A stretch of 64,000 nt of DNA from NCBI GenBank assembly GCA_947446575.1, contig CANFHC010000004.1, positions 1-64,000 of the forward strand, read 5' to 3'. Positions 42,164 through 50,812 of the stretch are shown here, piece after piece; the stretch's first letter is position 1; the number at the start of each line of letters is the position of its first letter. Both the position numbers and the translations under genes were made by a program. Source of the DNA: Bacteriovoracaceae bacterium (GTDB taxonomy: Bacteria; Bdellovibrionota; Bacteriovoracia; Bacteriovoracales; Bacteriovoracaceae). The notes under the pieces were generated by a model. It did no database searches. It was not told the DNA's origin and was given only the letters and a program-made list of their open reading frames with translations.

Positions 42164-42196
42164 CTGTCTATTTTCCTTTTAGAACCTAATTATAAT

Positions 42197-42934
42197 CTAT
42201 CTGTGCTCAGACGCAACATCACGAACTGGAATATAGTAAAGAATAAAACCTGCGAAAATAAGATTTGGATCAAGAATAAGTGGACGGTTATTCTCGTAGA
42301 TGCTCTTCCATTTTTTTGAAGTACCGTATTTATCCACAGATATCAGACCTAAAGTATCCCCTGTTTTAACCATGTAAGGCATACCACTTGGTTGCCAACT
42401 AAAAGTCTTTTCTGGTTTATAATATTTTAAAACTGCACCAGCTCCAAATTTTTTATGAGGATTCCAAGCTTTTAAATCTTTCCATTTTCTATAGTCACCA
42501 TAGATTTTAAAAGCAACCATCATCAATGTGTCTTCCTTTTGCATCTGATAGGTTGCTTCAGCTCCCAATTTTAATTGGTGTGATTCTTCTTTCACGATAA
42601 TTGGTGCTTTTTGATAATCTTGAAACTTTGGCTCTTCTGGAACAACCATTGGTTCCTCCTTACCCTCGAGGGAACTGACCAATATTTGTTTTTCTTCCGG
42701 CTTTACTTCTATTTTTTCTGCTGGATTTTCAAGTGGTGAAACTTCATCTGGCATCTTTAGCTCAGTTATTTTTTGCTCTTCAACTTTAATATCAGCTGCA
42801 GATGGCTCAATTGTATCGACGGCAAACTCCAACTCATCACTTGGTCTTGAGGTAACAACTTCTTTGCTTGAGCTGGAAAAGCTACAAGCATTGAGGAACA
42901 GACAAATGACAAAAACAAGACTAACATTTTTCAT
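42197..42934 (-). CDS. LysM-domain lipoprotein
   Basis: The 245-residue lipoprotein (VFVICLFLNAC, Cys about 17) has a long acidic, Pro/Glu-rich spacer (residues 25-125). Two LysM-like modules follow: YQMQKEDTLMMVAFKIYGDY and YMVKTGDTLGLISVDKYGTS, each ending in an N(N)xP-type loop. LysM binds peptidoglycan, so the protein should tether between the lipid anchor and the wall. The spacing of about 100 residues would let it reach across the periplasm. It lies upstream of the M48-like/amgK/murU group, separated by the terminator. Confidence 0.85.
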   Translation of the reverse strand: MKNVSLVFVICLFLNACSFSSSSKEVVTSRPSDELEFAVDTIEPSAADIKVEEQKITELKMPDEVSPLENPAEKIEVKPEEKQILVSSLEGKEEPMVVPEEPKFQDYQKAPIIVKEESHQLKLGAEATYQMQKEDTLMMVAFKIYGDYRKWKDLKAWNPHKKFGAGAVLKYYKPEKTFSWQPSGMPYMVKTGDTLGLISVDKYGTSKKWKSIYENNRPLILDPNLIFAGFILYYIPVRDVASEHR

Positions 42935-43005
42935 AAAATATCTCCCGAAGGTTTCCCTCTATTTTTCGGAAAATAAAATTAAAAGTTTAATAACCCATAA
43001 TTCTG

Positions 43006-43033
43006 TTTACACTAATTAGTCGTGGGCTATAAA
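43006..43033 (+). promoter_or_regulatory. Strong sigma-70-type promoter immediately before the beta-barrel gene
   Basis: TTTACA (43006-43011), a 16-base spacer and TATAAA (43028-43033) each match consensus at five of six positions. The expected start site (43039-43042) coincides with the ATG at 43041, which has no Shine-Dalgarno sequence, so the transcript may be leaderless. Confidence 0.6.
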
Positions 43034-43040
43034 ATATATT

Positions 43041-44078
43041 ATGATTTTAAACGGTTTTAAATTACCCGTCCTTTTTTGTCTATTATTAGCAATGGCCTTT
43101 ACTCCATTGCACGCTCAAAATGTACTCGACGACCTAGAAGAAGAGGAAACAATTGACACTCCTGTAAGTGGAGAACAAGCACCATCGCTCGTTTCTGAGA
43201 CCATAAAGGTGATAGCTCCTTCGAAAAAAATATTTATATTAACCAACGAAAACCAATCGTTTTCTAAGGGCGATTATATTTCATTACTTTTGGCGAATAA
43301 GCTTGTATGTCGTGCTTTGATTGCAAAAACGACAAATGAAAAGCTCTCTGGCATAAAAATTGTTAAAATTTACAACTTGCCTCTCTGGAAACAATTAAAT
43401 ATGGGTAAAGAAGTACTTGTATTAAAAGGTGATGATAGTTATTACACCAACAAAGAAAAAGCTCCTGAAAAAGAAAAATCTTCAAAAAAGAAAAAAGATG
43501 ATTCAAAACTTCAGACAGATGAAGATTTATTTAATTCAACCTCGCTTTCTGGGAACGAAGATGACCTTTCTATGGACGAAAATAGCAAACGCTTAATCAA
43601 GCCAGATAATTTGGTCTCTTTTAATGTTGGACTCATCCAAGGAAAAGACGTTGATGGCTCAACAAAACGGTATACCCAAATTAATGCAGCTTGGGGATAT
43701 CAACTCTCAGATAATATTTGGGGAGAGGCTAATGTTGGCACCAATACTATTCGCGATTACCCGAGTACTGGTCTCGACACTCGATTAATTAATATTACGG
43801 TAAAAGGTAAATATACTTTTAGCGCCCCTTTCTATAGCTATATTCAACCTTATGTTGGTTATCAAACTATATTGGCCCAATCACCAAGTGCTGGCGTCGC
43901 CGATGCAAATCACACTGATCAAGTTGCTTTAGATAATGAACTTCAATTAGTGCAAGATTTGAAAAAAAGTTCTGTTGTTTTCGGTGTAACTATTTTAAAA
44001 AGAATTGTTCCAGGTTGGTTTGTCCGAGCTGATTTTGGCACAGATATTATTAACGGTGGATTGAGCATTGAATTCTAG
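43041..44078 (+). CDS. Probable outer-membrane beta-barrel protein with periplasmic domain
   Basis: The 345-residue protein has a Sec signal (LPVLFCLLLAMAFTPLHA) followed by an acidic spacer and a soluble region of about residues 55-130. A Lys-rich linker (EKEKSSKKKKDD) precedes about 150 residues of alternating strands. The strands (YTQINAAWGYQLSDNIWGEA, KGKYTFSAPFYSYIQPYVGY) and the C-terminal Phe in GGLSIEF are typical of outer-membrane barrels recognised by BAM. I recognise no specific family. The following small lipoprotein starts within its last codons, so translation is coupled. Confidence 0.65.
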   Translation: MILNGFKLPVLFCLLLAMAFTPLHAQNVLDDLEEEETIDTPVSGEQAPSLVSETIKVIAPSKKIFILTNENQSFSKGDYISLLLANKLVCRALIAKTTNEKLSGIKIVKIYNLPLWKQLNMGKEVLVLKGDDSYYTNKEKAPEKEKSSKKKKDDSKLQTDEDLFNSTSLSGNEDDLSMDENSKRLIKPDNLVSFNVGLIQGKDVDGSTKRYTQINAAWGYQLSDNIWGEANVGTNTIRDYPSTGLDTRLINITVKGKYTFSAPFYSYIQPYVGYQTILAQSPSAGVADANHTDQVALDNELQLVQDLKKSSVVFGVTILKRIVPGWFVRADFGTDIINGGLSIEF

Positions 44079-44247
44079 ATTTACCTTTTTTATTTTCTCA
44101 CTCATTGCCGTTTATGGCTGTGGTGTGAAGGCAAAACCAACTATACCACCTGAAAAAGCCATTAATTCATACATTAATTCTTACACTGGTACCAATCAAG
44201 CCCCAACCCTAGATCCTCCAATTCCTCCTGAAAAAAAGAAAAATTGA
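44068..44247 (+). CDS. Very small lipoprotein (59 residues)
   Basis: A TTG at 44068, overlapping the end of the barrel gene by 11 bases, opens a 59-codon frame. It has a lipoprotein signal (FIFSLIAVYGC, Cys about residue 18) and a short tail beginning CGVKAKPTIPPE and ending in KKK-Asn. The CG(x)K(x)(K/P)P start of the mature part resembles LptM/YifL-type small lipoproteins (CGLKGPLYFP), known to assist LPS transport protein assembly, but similarity is limited to a few residues. The stop overlaps the folK ATG by one base, which supports it being translated. Confidence 0.6.
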   Translation: MNSRFTFFIFSLIAVYGCGVKAKPTIPPEKAINSYINSYTGTNQAPTLDPPIPPEKKKN

Positions 44248-44729
44248 TGAATACTCACAACTCTTTTTTTATTGCAACTGGGACCAACCTTGGCGAGCGC
44301 GCAGCCAATTTAAAAAATGCTAAAAATATATTAAAAACTCATTTCGATTTGATTGCAGAAAGCAGATTATATAAAAGTATGGCCGTTGATTATTTAAACC
44401 AGCCTGACTTTTATAATCAGGTATTAGAATTTCGACTTCCAACGCAAACTCCTGAAAAAGTCATGCAATTGCTTTTGGAAATAGAAAAGGAAATGGGGCG
44501 TAACCGCGAAATCCCTAAGGGGCCTAGGTTAATAGATCTCGACATTCTTTTTTGGGGGACACAGAAAATACAAAGTGCTTTTTTAACAATTCCGCATCCA
44601 AGACTTTTTGAAAGAAGTTTTGTGGTCTTACCAATAGCTGAGCTTCCCGGTTTTAATGAGCTTAAAAAAGTTTTTGAATTTAAATTCCAATTTGACAACA
44701 GCGCGACACCACTTTCCTCATTGACCTGA
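44247..44729 (+). CDS. folK: 2-amino-4-hydroxy-6-hydroxymethyldihydropteridine pyrophosphokinase
   Basis: FolK transfers pyrophosphate from ATP to the pterin in folate synthesis. The 160-residue protein has the family's GTNLGERAANL start, the NQPDFYNQVLEF pterin region, EMGRNREIPKGPRLIDLDIL with the Mg-binding Asp pair, and IPHPRLFERSFVVLPIAEL. The ATG at 44247 overlaps the stop of the small lipoprotein; a TTG at 44244 would add one residue. Other folate genes are not present. Confidence 0.93.
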   Translation: MNTHNSFFIATGTNLGERAANLKNAKNILKTHFDLIAESRLYKSMAVDYLNQPDFYNQVLEFRLPTQTPEKVMQLLLEIEKEMGRNREIPKGPRLIDLDILFWGTQKIQSAFLTIPHPRLFERSFVVLPIAELPGFNELKKVFEFKFQFDNSATPLSSLT

Positions 44730-44785
44730 CTCCCCGTCGTTCTCTATAATTTTACTATTCATTACCTTCACCATGGAAAATGCCA

Positions 44786-45925
44786 ATGGATTTCAGCCTT
44801 ACGCCAGAGCAACTGGAAATTAAAGAACTTGCAATGAAGTTTGCAAAAAATGAAATGATGCCCAAAGCTCAGGAGTATGACGATAAAGCAGAGCTTCCAC
44901 GTGCAATTCTAGAACAGGCATGGTCGCTGGGTTTAGTGAACACATGTATTCCAGTTGAATATGGTGGTAGTGGCTTTTCTGCAATTGATTCGATGATCAT
45001 CACTGAAGCATTAGCATATGGATGCATGGGAATGAACACGGCAATAATGGCAAATGATCTTGCACTACTTCCAATTGTCATTGGTGGTTCTGATGAACAG
45101 AAAAAAAGATTTCTCGCTCCTATGACTGAAAAATATAAAATGGCTGCATTTTGTTTAACAGAGCCTGGAAACGGAAGTGATGCTGCTGGTATTAAAACAA
45201 CTATTAAAGAAGATGGTGATGACGTTGTAATCAACGGAAATAAAATGTGGATCACAAATGCGGGTTATGCAGATTTATTTGTTCTTTATGGAACAACTGA
45301 TCCTGCACTAAAACACAAAGGGATTACTGCTGTTGTAATTGAAAAAGGAACGCCTGGAATTGAAGTAGGAAAAAAAGAAGATAAAATGGGACACCGTTGT
45401 TCTGACACGCGTGCCATTACTTTTAACAGTGTCAGAGTTCCAAAGGCAAATGTTCTTGGTGGGTTAAATAAAGGCTGGAACATTGCTATGAAAACCCTCG
45501 ATCACTCTCGACCAATGGTTGCTGCAAGTGCTGTTGGTGGTGCTCAATGTGCTTTTGATCACTCTGTGAAATATGCAAAAGAGCGCGTGCAATTTAATGT
45601 GCCCATTTCCCAACACCAAGCAATTCAATTTATGATTGCTGATATGGCGATGAAAATTGAAGCTTCAAGATTACTTGTTCATAAAGCTGCTTGGCTTTTA
45701 GATAATCACCAACCCAATACTCAATTGGCCTCATACGCTAAAGCGTTCGCCGCTGATTCTTGTATGCAAATTACTACGGATGCAGTACAAATTTATGGTG
45801 GTTATGGATATAGCAAAGAGTATCCCGTCGAAAAGATCATGAGAGACGCGAAACTTATCCAGCTCTACGAAGGCACTTCTCAAATACAAAGATTGGTTAT
45901 AGCTAAAGAAATATTTACTCGGTAA
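44786..45925 (+). CDS. Acyl-CoA dehydrogenase
   Basis: This FAD enzyme introduces a trans-2 double bond into acyl-CoA and passes electrons to ETF. The 379 residues (ATG at 44786 with GGAAA upstream) show the family landmarks: AFCLTEPGNGSDAAG, KMWITNAGYADLFV, RCSDTRAITFNSVRVPKANV and the C-terminal catalytic Glu in QLYEGTSQIQRLVIAKEIF. That Glu position is the one used by short/medium-chain enzymes. The chain-length specificity cannot be read directly. etfB and etfA follow, and an IcmF in the window would produce n-butyryl-CoA, a possible substrate. Confidence 0.93.
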   Translation: MDFSLTPEQLEIKELAMKFAKNEMMPKAQEYDDKAELPRAILEQAWSLGLVNTCIPVEYGGSGFSAIDSMIITEALAYGCMGMNTAIMANDLALLPIVIGGSDEQKKRFLAPMTEKYKMAAFCLTEPGNGSDAAGIKTTIKEDGDDVVINGNKMWITNAGYADLFVLYGTTDPALKHKGITAVVIEKGTPGIEVGKKEDKMGHRCSDTRAITFNSVRVPKANVLGGLNKGWNIAMKTLDHSRPMVAASAVGGAQCAFDHSVKYAKERVQFNVPISQHQAIQFMIADMAMKIEASRLLVHKAAWLLDNHQPNTQLASYAKAFAADSCMQITTDAVQIYGGYGYSKEYPVEKIMRDAKLIQLYEGTSQIQRLVIAKEIFTR

Positions 45926-45943
45926 TTTCAAGGGAGCTAACAC

Positions 45944-46732
45944 ATGAATATTTTCGTTTGCGTAAAGCAAGTACCAGACACCGAAACAAAAATTATCCCA
46001 AGTGCAGATGGAACTTTCATCGAAACCAGTTCAATCAAATGGATCATGAATCCGTATGATGAATTTGCAGTAGAGCAAGCTCTTCTTGTTCAAGCAACTA
46101 ATGCTGGATCAACTGTTACTGTTGTAAGAGTTGGATCAACAAAAGACACTGAAGCACTAAGAACAGCAATGGCAATGGGAGCAGATGACGCTTTCCTTGT
46201 AGAAGCTGCTGACAACCTAGATTCTTATTCAATTGCCAAAGCTCTCAAAGGTGCAATTGTTAAATCAGGAAAGACACCAGATTTAATTTTAACTGGTAAG
46301 CAAGCTATCGATGATGACTGTCTACAAGTTCCTCAAATTCTCGCGACCATGATGGAACTTCCATCTGTTTCTGTAGTTGTTGGATATGAAGGATCAGCGA
46401 CTGACATTACAGTTAAGCGCGAAGTTGAAGGTGGAGCACTTGAAGTTTACGGTGTAAAGCTTCCCGCGATGATTGCTTGTAATAAAGGAATCAATACTCC
46501 AAGATACGCTTCTCTTCCAGGAATTATGAAAGCTAAGAAAAAACCTCTTACGACTTTAAGCTTAGCTGACGTAGGCGTTAGTGAAGCTGATCGCAGAGTA
46601 AAATATTCTAACTTCCAACTTCCGCCAGAAAAACCACCTGGGAAAAAATTCGATGCAACTGATTCTGCTAAAATGGCAGGTGTTGTAAAAGAAGTTGTTG
46701 ATCTATTAAGAACTGAAGCAAAAGTAATATAA
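45944..46732 (+). CDS. etfB: Electron transfer flavoprotein beta subunit
   Basis: EtfB, with EtfA, accepts electrons from acyl-CoA dehydrogenases and hands them to ETF-quinone oxidoreductase. The 262-residue protein starts with MNIFVCVKQVPDTETKI and contains WIMNPYDEFAVEQAL and ILTGKQAIDDDCLQVPQILA, with the AMP-site signature VKREVEGGALEVYGVKLPA. GGGAG precedes the ATG. It lies 18 bases after the acyl-CoA dehydrogenase and ten before etfA, a single catabolic operon. Confidence 0.96.
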   Translation: MNIFVCVKQVPDTETKIIPSADGTFIETSSIKWIMNPYDEFAVEQALLVQATNAGSTVTVVRVGSTKDTEALRTAMAMGADDAFLVEAADNLDSYSIAKALKGAIVKSGKTPDLILTGKQAIDDDCLQVPQILATMMELPSVSVVVGYEGSATDITVKREVEGGALEVYGVKLPAMIACNKGINTPRYASLPGIMKAKKKPLTTLSLADVGVSEADRRVKYSNFQLPPEKPPGKKFDATDSAKMAGVVKEVVDLLRTEAKVI

Positions 46733-46741
46733 GAGGATTGT

Positions 46742-47704
46742 ATGGCTAAAATACTAGTATTCGCAGAACTACATGGATCACACGTTAAAAGTGTGACGTT
46801 AGAAATTTTAGGTAAACTTGCTGGTCACACCGTTGAAGTTGCGGCTATTGGAACAATTCCTGGTGAAGCTACTGCTGATCTTGCAAAATTTGGAGCAGCT
46901 AAGGTTCACTCATTAAAGGGTGCTAACTTAGATAAATATTCTCCTGAAGGATATGCAAATGCTCTTCACGGATTTATCGCTGCTGGAAACTTTGATTATG
47001 TTTTCGCTGGAGCAACTTCTTTAGGAAAAGACTTAATGCCTCGCTTGGCTACAAAGTTCGACGCCGGTATGGCTTCAGAAGTTACAAACTTTATTATGGA
47101 AGGTGACAAGTTCGCTGGAACTCGCCCACTTTTTGCTGGTAAATGTTTTGCTAAGGTTGAACTTTCTGGACCAAAACCTCACTTTGTAACAGTAAGACCA
47201 AATGCTCTTGGTATGAATGCTAATCCTACTGCGGGGGCAGCCACTTCATCAGACGCTGCAGTTGATGCTGGCGCAATTAGAGCGATGATTAAAGAAATTG
47301 TAAAAGGAACCTCTGAAAAATTAGATTTAACAGAAGCTAACATAATTGTTTCTGGCGGGCGTGCAATGAAAGAGGCAGCCAACTTTAAAATCTTAGATGA
47401 ATTAGCAAACGTTATTGGCGCGACTGTTGGTGCAAGCCGAGCCGCTGTTGATTCTGGATTTGCTCCACACGCTATGCAAGTCGGACAAACTGGTAAAACA
47501 GTTGCTCCTTCACTTTATATTGCTTGTGGTATTTCTGGAGCTATTCAACACTTAGCTGGGATGAGAACATCGAAAGTTATTGTAGCAATCAATACTGATC
47601 CAGATGCTCCAATCTTCACAAAAGCAGATTACGGAATTGTAGGTGATTTATTCACAGTCGTTCCACTTCTGACTCAAGAATTTAAAAACCTTTTAGGTAA
47701 ATAG
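46742..47704 (+). CDS. etfA: Electron transfer flavoprotein alpha subunit
   Basis: EtfA binds FAD and docks acyl-CoA dehydrogenases. The 320 residues show the N-terminal AELHGSHVKSVTLEILGKL pattern, the segment FAGATSLGKDLMPRLA and the C-terminal FAD-binding signature VGQTGKTVAPSLYIACGISG with AIQHLAGM and INTDPDAPIFTKADYGIVGD. Length matches the family. It ends at a strong terminator shared with the convergent membrane-protein gene. Confidence 0.96.
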   Translation: MAKILVFAELHGSHVKSVTLEILGKLAGHTVEVAAIGTIPGEATADLAKFGAAKVHSLKGANLDKYSPEGYANALHGFIAAGNFDYVFAGATSLGKDLMPRLATKFDAGMASEVTNFIMEGDKFAGTRPLFAGKCFAKVELSGPKPHFVTVRPNALGMNANPTAGAATSSDAAVDAGAIRAMIKEIVKGTSEKLDLTEANIIVSGGRAMKEAANFKILDELANVIGATVGASRAAVDSGFAPHAMQVGQTGKTVAPSLYIACGISGAIQHLAGMRTSKVIVAINTDPDAPIFTKADYGIVGDLFTVVPLLTQEFKNLLGK

Positions 47705-47713
47705 ATACGAATT

Positions 47714-47740
47714 GGCCCTCTTTTTTGAGGGCCTTTTTTT
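47714..47740. terminator. Terminator after etfA
   Basis: GGCCCTC (47714-47720) and GAGGGCC (47727-47733) form a seven-pair stem with a six-T loop, followed by seven T. It ends the ETF operon; the opposite strand lacks an equal U-run, so it is mainly plus-directed. Confidence 0.9.
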
Positions 47741-48719
47741 ATTTTTGTAAAAATACTTTAAAACGCTCGTTGCCTCGTCTCCAAATCAATCCATCAAAAA
47801 TAAAATGTGCTATCAAAGGTGTCGTTAATATTGCTCGAATCAAAACATCAGCATCATCAAAATATTCAATGATAGAGTCATGAAAATAATCAAGTGTTCC
47901 GCCAGCAAGAAAGGAGAAAAACAAAAACATATAAGCGAATTTTTTTATCACATTATAGCGATGTGTGTTTACTAAGCGTTTTTCCATTAAAAAATAATAT
48001 GGAACAGCGTGAGAGACAATTAATATTATATAACTTTGAAATTCATTTTTAGAAATTAAAAAGGCAAAGACGTAAACAAAAGAGAAAAATATCAACGAAA
48101 ATAAACCCTGAAATTGTTTTTTAAAATAGATATAAGCTAAAATTAGCGCGCCCCCTATACCAAAAAAAATCACTCCAAATTGGAAATATTTAGCTAGAAT
48201 TTCTGAAGAATAAAAAGCACTCAAATCAAAAGACTTAATAATGGCATCACCTAGCTTAACTTTTGAATCACGTACCCTGAAATGAAATAATAAAAATGGA
48301 ACTACTGTTAAAAAATAATAACTGTATTTGTAGAATTGCGCGTAACCTTTTATGCCTTTTCTATAAAGGAAAGTCACTCCTAAGCCCTGTCTCATATTAT
48401 GAAAGACTGTGAAATAAAAAATATAATAAAAAAAATAGTTTGGTAAAAAAATTAGAACAAGTAAATTAAGTACTAATGATAAAAACGTGACGACCCAAAC
48501 ATACCCTTTTCGAATTTCTTCCGGATCAGCATAAACTTCCAAAAGTGTAGAATAAACATGACCTCCATCAAGGAGGTAAACCGTGGCTAAAATAACCAAA
48601 GTTGAGGATAAAAAAACCGGATTAAAACTTATGACAAAGACTAGAAACGTAAAAAAGAAGATTTTAAAAAAATCTTCTTTTTGGCTTTTGAAAACTAAAC
48701 TTTTACTTAGCAAGCTCAA
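47739..48719 (-). CDS. Polytopic membrane protein with conserved-looking His motifs
   Basis: The 326-residue protein has about eight transmembrane helices. Charged or His-containing motifs lie at helix ends: LLDGGHVYSTLLEVY, FHNMRQGLGVTFLYRK, IVSHAVPYYFLMEKR and AHFIFDGLIWRR. Repeated membrane-embedded His and an HxxxDxxIWR-type closing motif suggest a metal or lipid-active site such as those of desaturase-like or carotenoid-related membrane enzymes, but I cannot assign a family. It stands alone between two convergent or unrelated genes. Confidence 0.6.
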   Translation of the reverse strand: MSLLSKSLVFKSQKEDFFKIFFFTFLVFVISFNPVFLSSTLVILATVYLLDGGHVYSTLLEVYADPEEIRKGYVWVVTFLSLVLNLLVLIFLPNYFFYYIFYFTVFHNMRQGLGVTFLYRKGIKGYAQFYKYSYYFLTVVPFLLFHFRVRDSKVKLGDAIIKSFDLSAFYSSEILAKYFQFGVIFFGIGGALILAYIYFKKQFQGLFSLIFFSFVYVFAFLISKNEFQSYIILIVSHAVPYYFLMEKRLVNTHRYNVIKKFAYMFLFFSFLAGGTLDYFHDSIIEYFDDADVLIRAILTTPLIAHFIFDGLIWRRGNERFKVFLQK

Positions 48720-48768
48720 CTCTATTTTTGTTGTAAGTTGTGGTTACTATTATTGTTGCATGTTTTAT

Positions 48769-49803
48769 TTAGAAAGCGAAACCACTTTGTTCTGCTGTTG
48801 CTTTAATTTCATCTTCGCTTAAAATTTGAACTGGTTCTTGATTTTCAACATCACTGGCTACTTCTTTTCTTTCTTCGATTACCTTTTCTGCTGCCGCTTG
48901 AACATCTTCTTGAACTGGAGCTACTTCCTGACTATCAGCTTGATCTCTTTCAGTTTCTTGTACTTTTTCTAATTGCTCCTTAGTAACAAAGTTAAGCATT
49001 GCCCCAGCGATTGGACCAGTTACGAAACTAATTCTGTAGCCATCCTTTCCGTTATTAAAAACAACACCTGAAACTTCTTCACCGTTAACTTCTGATTTAA
49101 AAGTTCCACCATCCATAAGGTCAGCTGTATCGATTTCAATATTTTGTGATTCACCGTTTGGATTTCTAAGCTCTACAGATAATCCAGTAATCGTCTTAGC
49201 ATTTAATGAAACTTCACCAGAAACATCATTTCCGAGAAGAACTTTATTTGATTTCGATTGGTTTAAAGCTCGCTCTAAAACCAATTCAACTTCTTCATTC
49301 ACAACTAAAGCCTTATTTTCTACTGTTGTTACTACTCTCTTTGCTTCCAGAATTTCAAAACCATTTCCAATTTTTTTATAAAGAGCAATTGTTCCGAATT
49401 CTGACATTAAAGAAACATTATAAACAAGAGCACTGTCTTTATTAACTTTTACTAAACTAGTTCCCACCATTTCAAATTTTACCTTGATAGATTTTTTAGC
49501 ATTTTCTGGGGTAGAAAATTTGTCATAAGTAACTTTTTCATCCGCACCTACGATTCTAGTTATTTCCCAAGTTGTATTAATCTTTTTAATATTGTCAGCA
49601 TTCATTGGTAAGTAGATTCGTGCAACCTTTGAAACTGCTTCAGAAGCTACATTTCTTTCAATTGGAATAATTTCTTTCTCAATTGATTCCGTATTTAATG
49701 GCTTTACGGAATGAGAGTTTATATCCTTAATTGTTCCAGCTAGGACGATTGAGCTAACACTCAAAATTCCGATGATGGCTTTTTTAGAAGTTAATGCTTT
49801 CAT
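48769..49803 (-). CDS. Secreted or membrane-anchored protein of unknown function
   Basis: The 344-residue protein has an N-terminal hydrophobic segment (AIIGILSVSSIVLAG) that serves as a signal or anchor, then a mostly beta-type region from about residue 55 to 240 with no Cys. The C-terminal 90 residues are Glu/Gln/Ala-rich and acidic and probably extended. Strands such as YNVSLMSEFGTIALYKKIGN and GYRISFVTGPIAGAMLNFV suggest a beta-sandwich or lipid-binding fold. I recognise no family. About 200 bases without a gene lie upstream. Confidence 0.55.
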   Translation of the reverse strand: MKALTSKKAIIGILSVSSIVLAGTIKDINSHSVKPLNTESIEKEIIPIERNVASEAVSKVARIYLPMNADNIKKINTTWEITRIVGADEKVTYDKFSTPENAKKSIKVKFEMVGTSLVKVNKDSALVYNVSLMSEFGTIALYKKIGNGFEILEAKRVVTTVENKALVVNEEVELVLERALNQSKSNKVLLGNDVSGEVSLNAKTITGLSVELRNPNGESQNIEIDTADLMDGGTFKSEVNGEEVSGVVFNNGKDGYRISFVTGPIAGAMLNFVTKEQLEKVQETERDQADSQEVAPVQEDVQAAAEKVIEERKEVASDVENQEPVQILSEDEIKATAEQSGFAF

Positions 49804-49955
49804 ACCCGTTCCCCTTTAAAGTTACTTAAGCTTTATAGAGCAAGGGTTATGCCACTTCGCGACACTCCTGAACTAGAAGAGATGCTAGACTAATGTGTTG
49901 ATATCTAATGAATTATTGGTTGGATTAAATGGTATGCTGAGTAGGTTTTAGTCAG

Positions 49956-49987
49956 CCTGTCTATAAAATTTACATTCCATAGACAGG
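49956..49987. other. Nine-pair perfect inverted repeat
   Basis: CCTGTCTAT (49956-49964) and ATAGACAGG (49979-49987) are exact reverse complements separated by 14 A/T-rich bases. Neither strand has a following U-run, so a protein-binding operator or a transcript-end structure for the short downstream gene is more likely than a standard terminator. Confidence 0.6.
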
Positions 49988-50003
49988 TATAAGGTGCAAG
50001 TGT

Positions 50004-50195
50004 CTAATCTTTTTTCGGTGATTTAACATCCCAGTCACTGTGAGATGAACGGTATCTCTTAAGGGCAATAACGACTAAATCGGCCACTGCAATTCCACTT
50101 TTGACAGCCATTCTTTCAAAAGAATCAACAACATCCTTTTCGATCATGGCCTTAAGTTCTTTTAATTCACCTTGGTTTTGAACCTGAGTTTTCAT
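50004..50195 (-). CDS. Small protein, possibly ribbon-helix-helix
   Basis: The 63-residue protein has an N-terminal charged part and a central helix pair (DVVDSFERMAVKSGIAVADL, VVIALKRYRSS) whose spacing recalls the two helices of ribbon-helix-helix regulators such as CopG or Arc. A preceding beta strand is not obvious, so DNA binding is only a possibility. It lies downstream of the DUF4388-like gene with 58 bases between, and its 3' side carries the perfect inverted repeat. Confidence 0.5.
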   Translation of the reverse strand: MKTQVQNQGELKELKAMIEKDVVDSFERMAVKSGIAVADLVVIALKRYRSSHSDWDVKSPKKD

Positions 50196-50253
50196 AATAT
50201 CCTCGCGTTTACGCTTATAGAGCTAATAGTTTTGAAATTTTAATAACTTATTT

Positions 50254-50793
50254 CTAATTTTGAAACACCTTTATTGCTCTTTTTTTACGTAAGCCTACTA
50301 GGGCATTTGTAATCTCAAACTCCATTAACTTGCTGTATTTATAAACATCTGAAACCATACACCACTCAGCGAGGACAGATAGGATATCAAATTCCTCGGG
50401 TGTTATGTCTTCACTGCTAACAAGTATTTCTGGGTCTACGACCAGCCGTAGTCCCATTGCGGGCTTGAGTTTTTTAGCCTGAACATATTTTTGATAAATT
50501 TTTTGAGCTTCTGCTTTAACTTCATCAAAACTCAATCGCATTGTGAAATAGCTTGCGGCCACTAGTTCGGGCTCAACGATAAATTTGAAATGAGAATCTG
50601 ATTCAACATCTTCGAAGATCATTTTATAAAGCGCTTTTCTTCCGATTAATTGCTCGAAGCTCGCTCCGACAATTGCACCCTCATGTTGATAAACCACGCC
50701 TTGAAATTGGCCATTGGAAGTTAAAAGTAAATTCACCTTTCCGGTAAAACCGAAAGATGCCTGCTCTTTTAATACTTCCATTAAATTTGTCAT
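50254..50793 (-). CDS. DUF4388/PATAN-like domain protein
   Basis: The 179-residue cytoplasmic protein opens with the pattern of DUF4388 (PATAN-type) domains: SFGFTGKVNLLLTSNGQFQG, then VVYQHEGAIVGASFEQLIGR and KALYKMIFED. Such domains are usually found attached to response regulators or signalling proteins and appear to bind partner proteins. The C-terminal 70 residues (TPEEFDILSVLAEWCMVSDV and LVGLRKKRAIKVFQ) look like a winged-helix-like tail. It begins 19 bases after the mrp gene stops, on the same strand, so it is probably co-transcribed. Confidence 0.65.
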   Translation of the reverse strand: MTNLMEVLKEQASFGFTGKVNLLLTSNGQFQGVVYQHEGAIVGASFEQLIGRKALYKMIFEDVESDSHFKFIVEPELVAASYFTMRLSFDEVKAEAQKIYQKYVQAKKLKPAMGLRLVVDPEILVSSEDITPEEFDILSVLAEWCMVSDVYKYSKLMEFEITNALVGLRKKRAIKVFQN

Positions 50794-50812
50794 ACTATTA
50801 ATTAAAACCTAA

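Noticed and set aside
44869-45255. Long minus-strand frame inside the acyl-CoA dehydrogenase gene
   Set aside because: It is the complement of a well-conserved coding region and has no features of its own.
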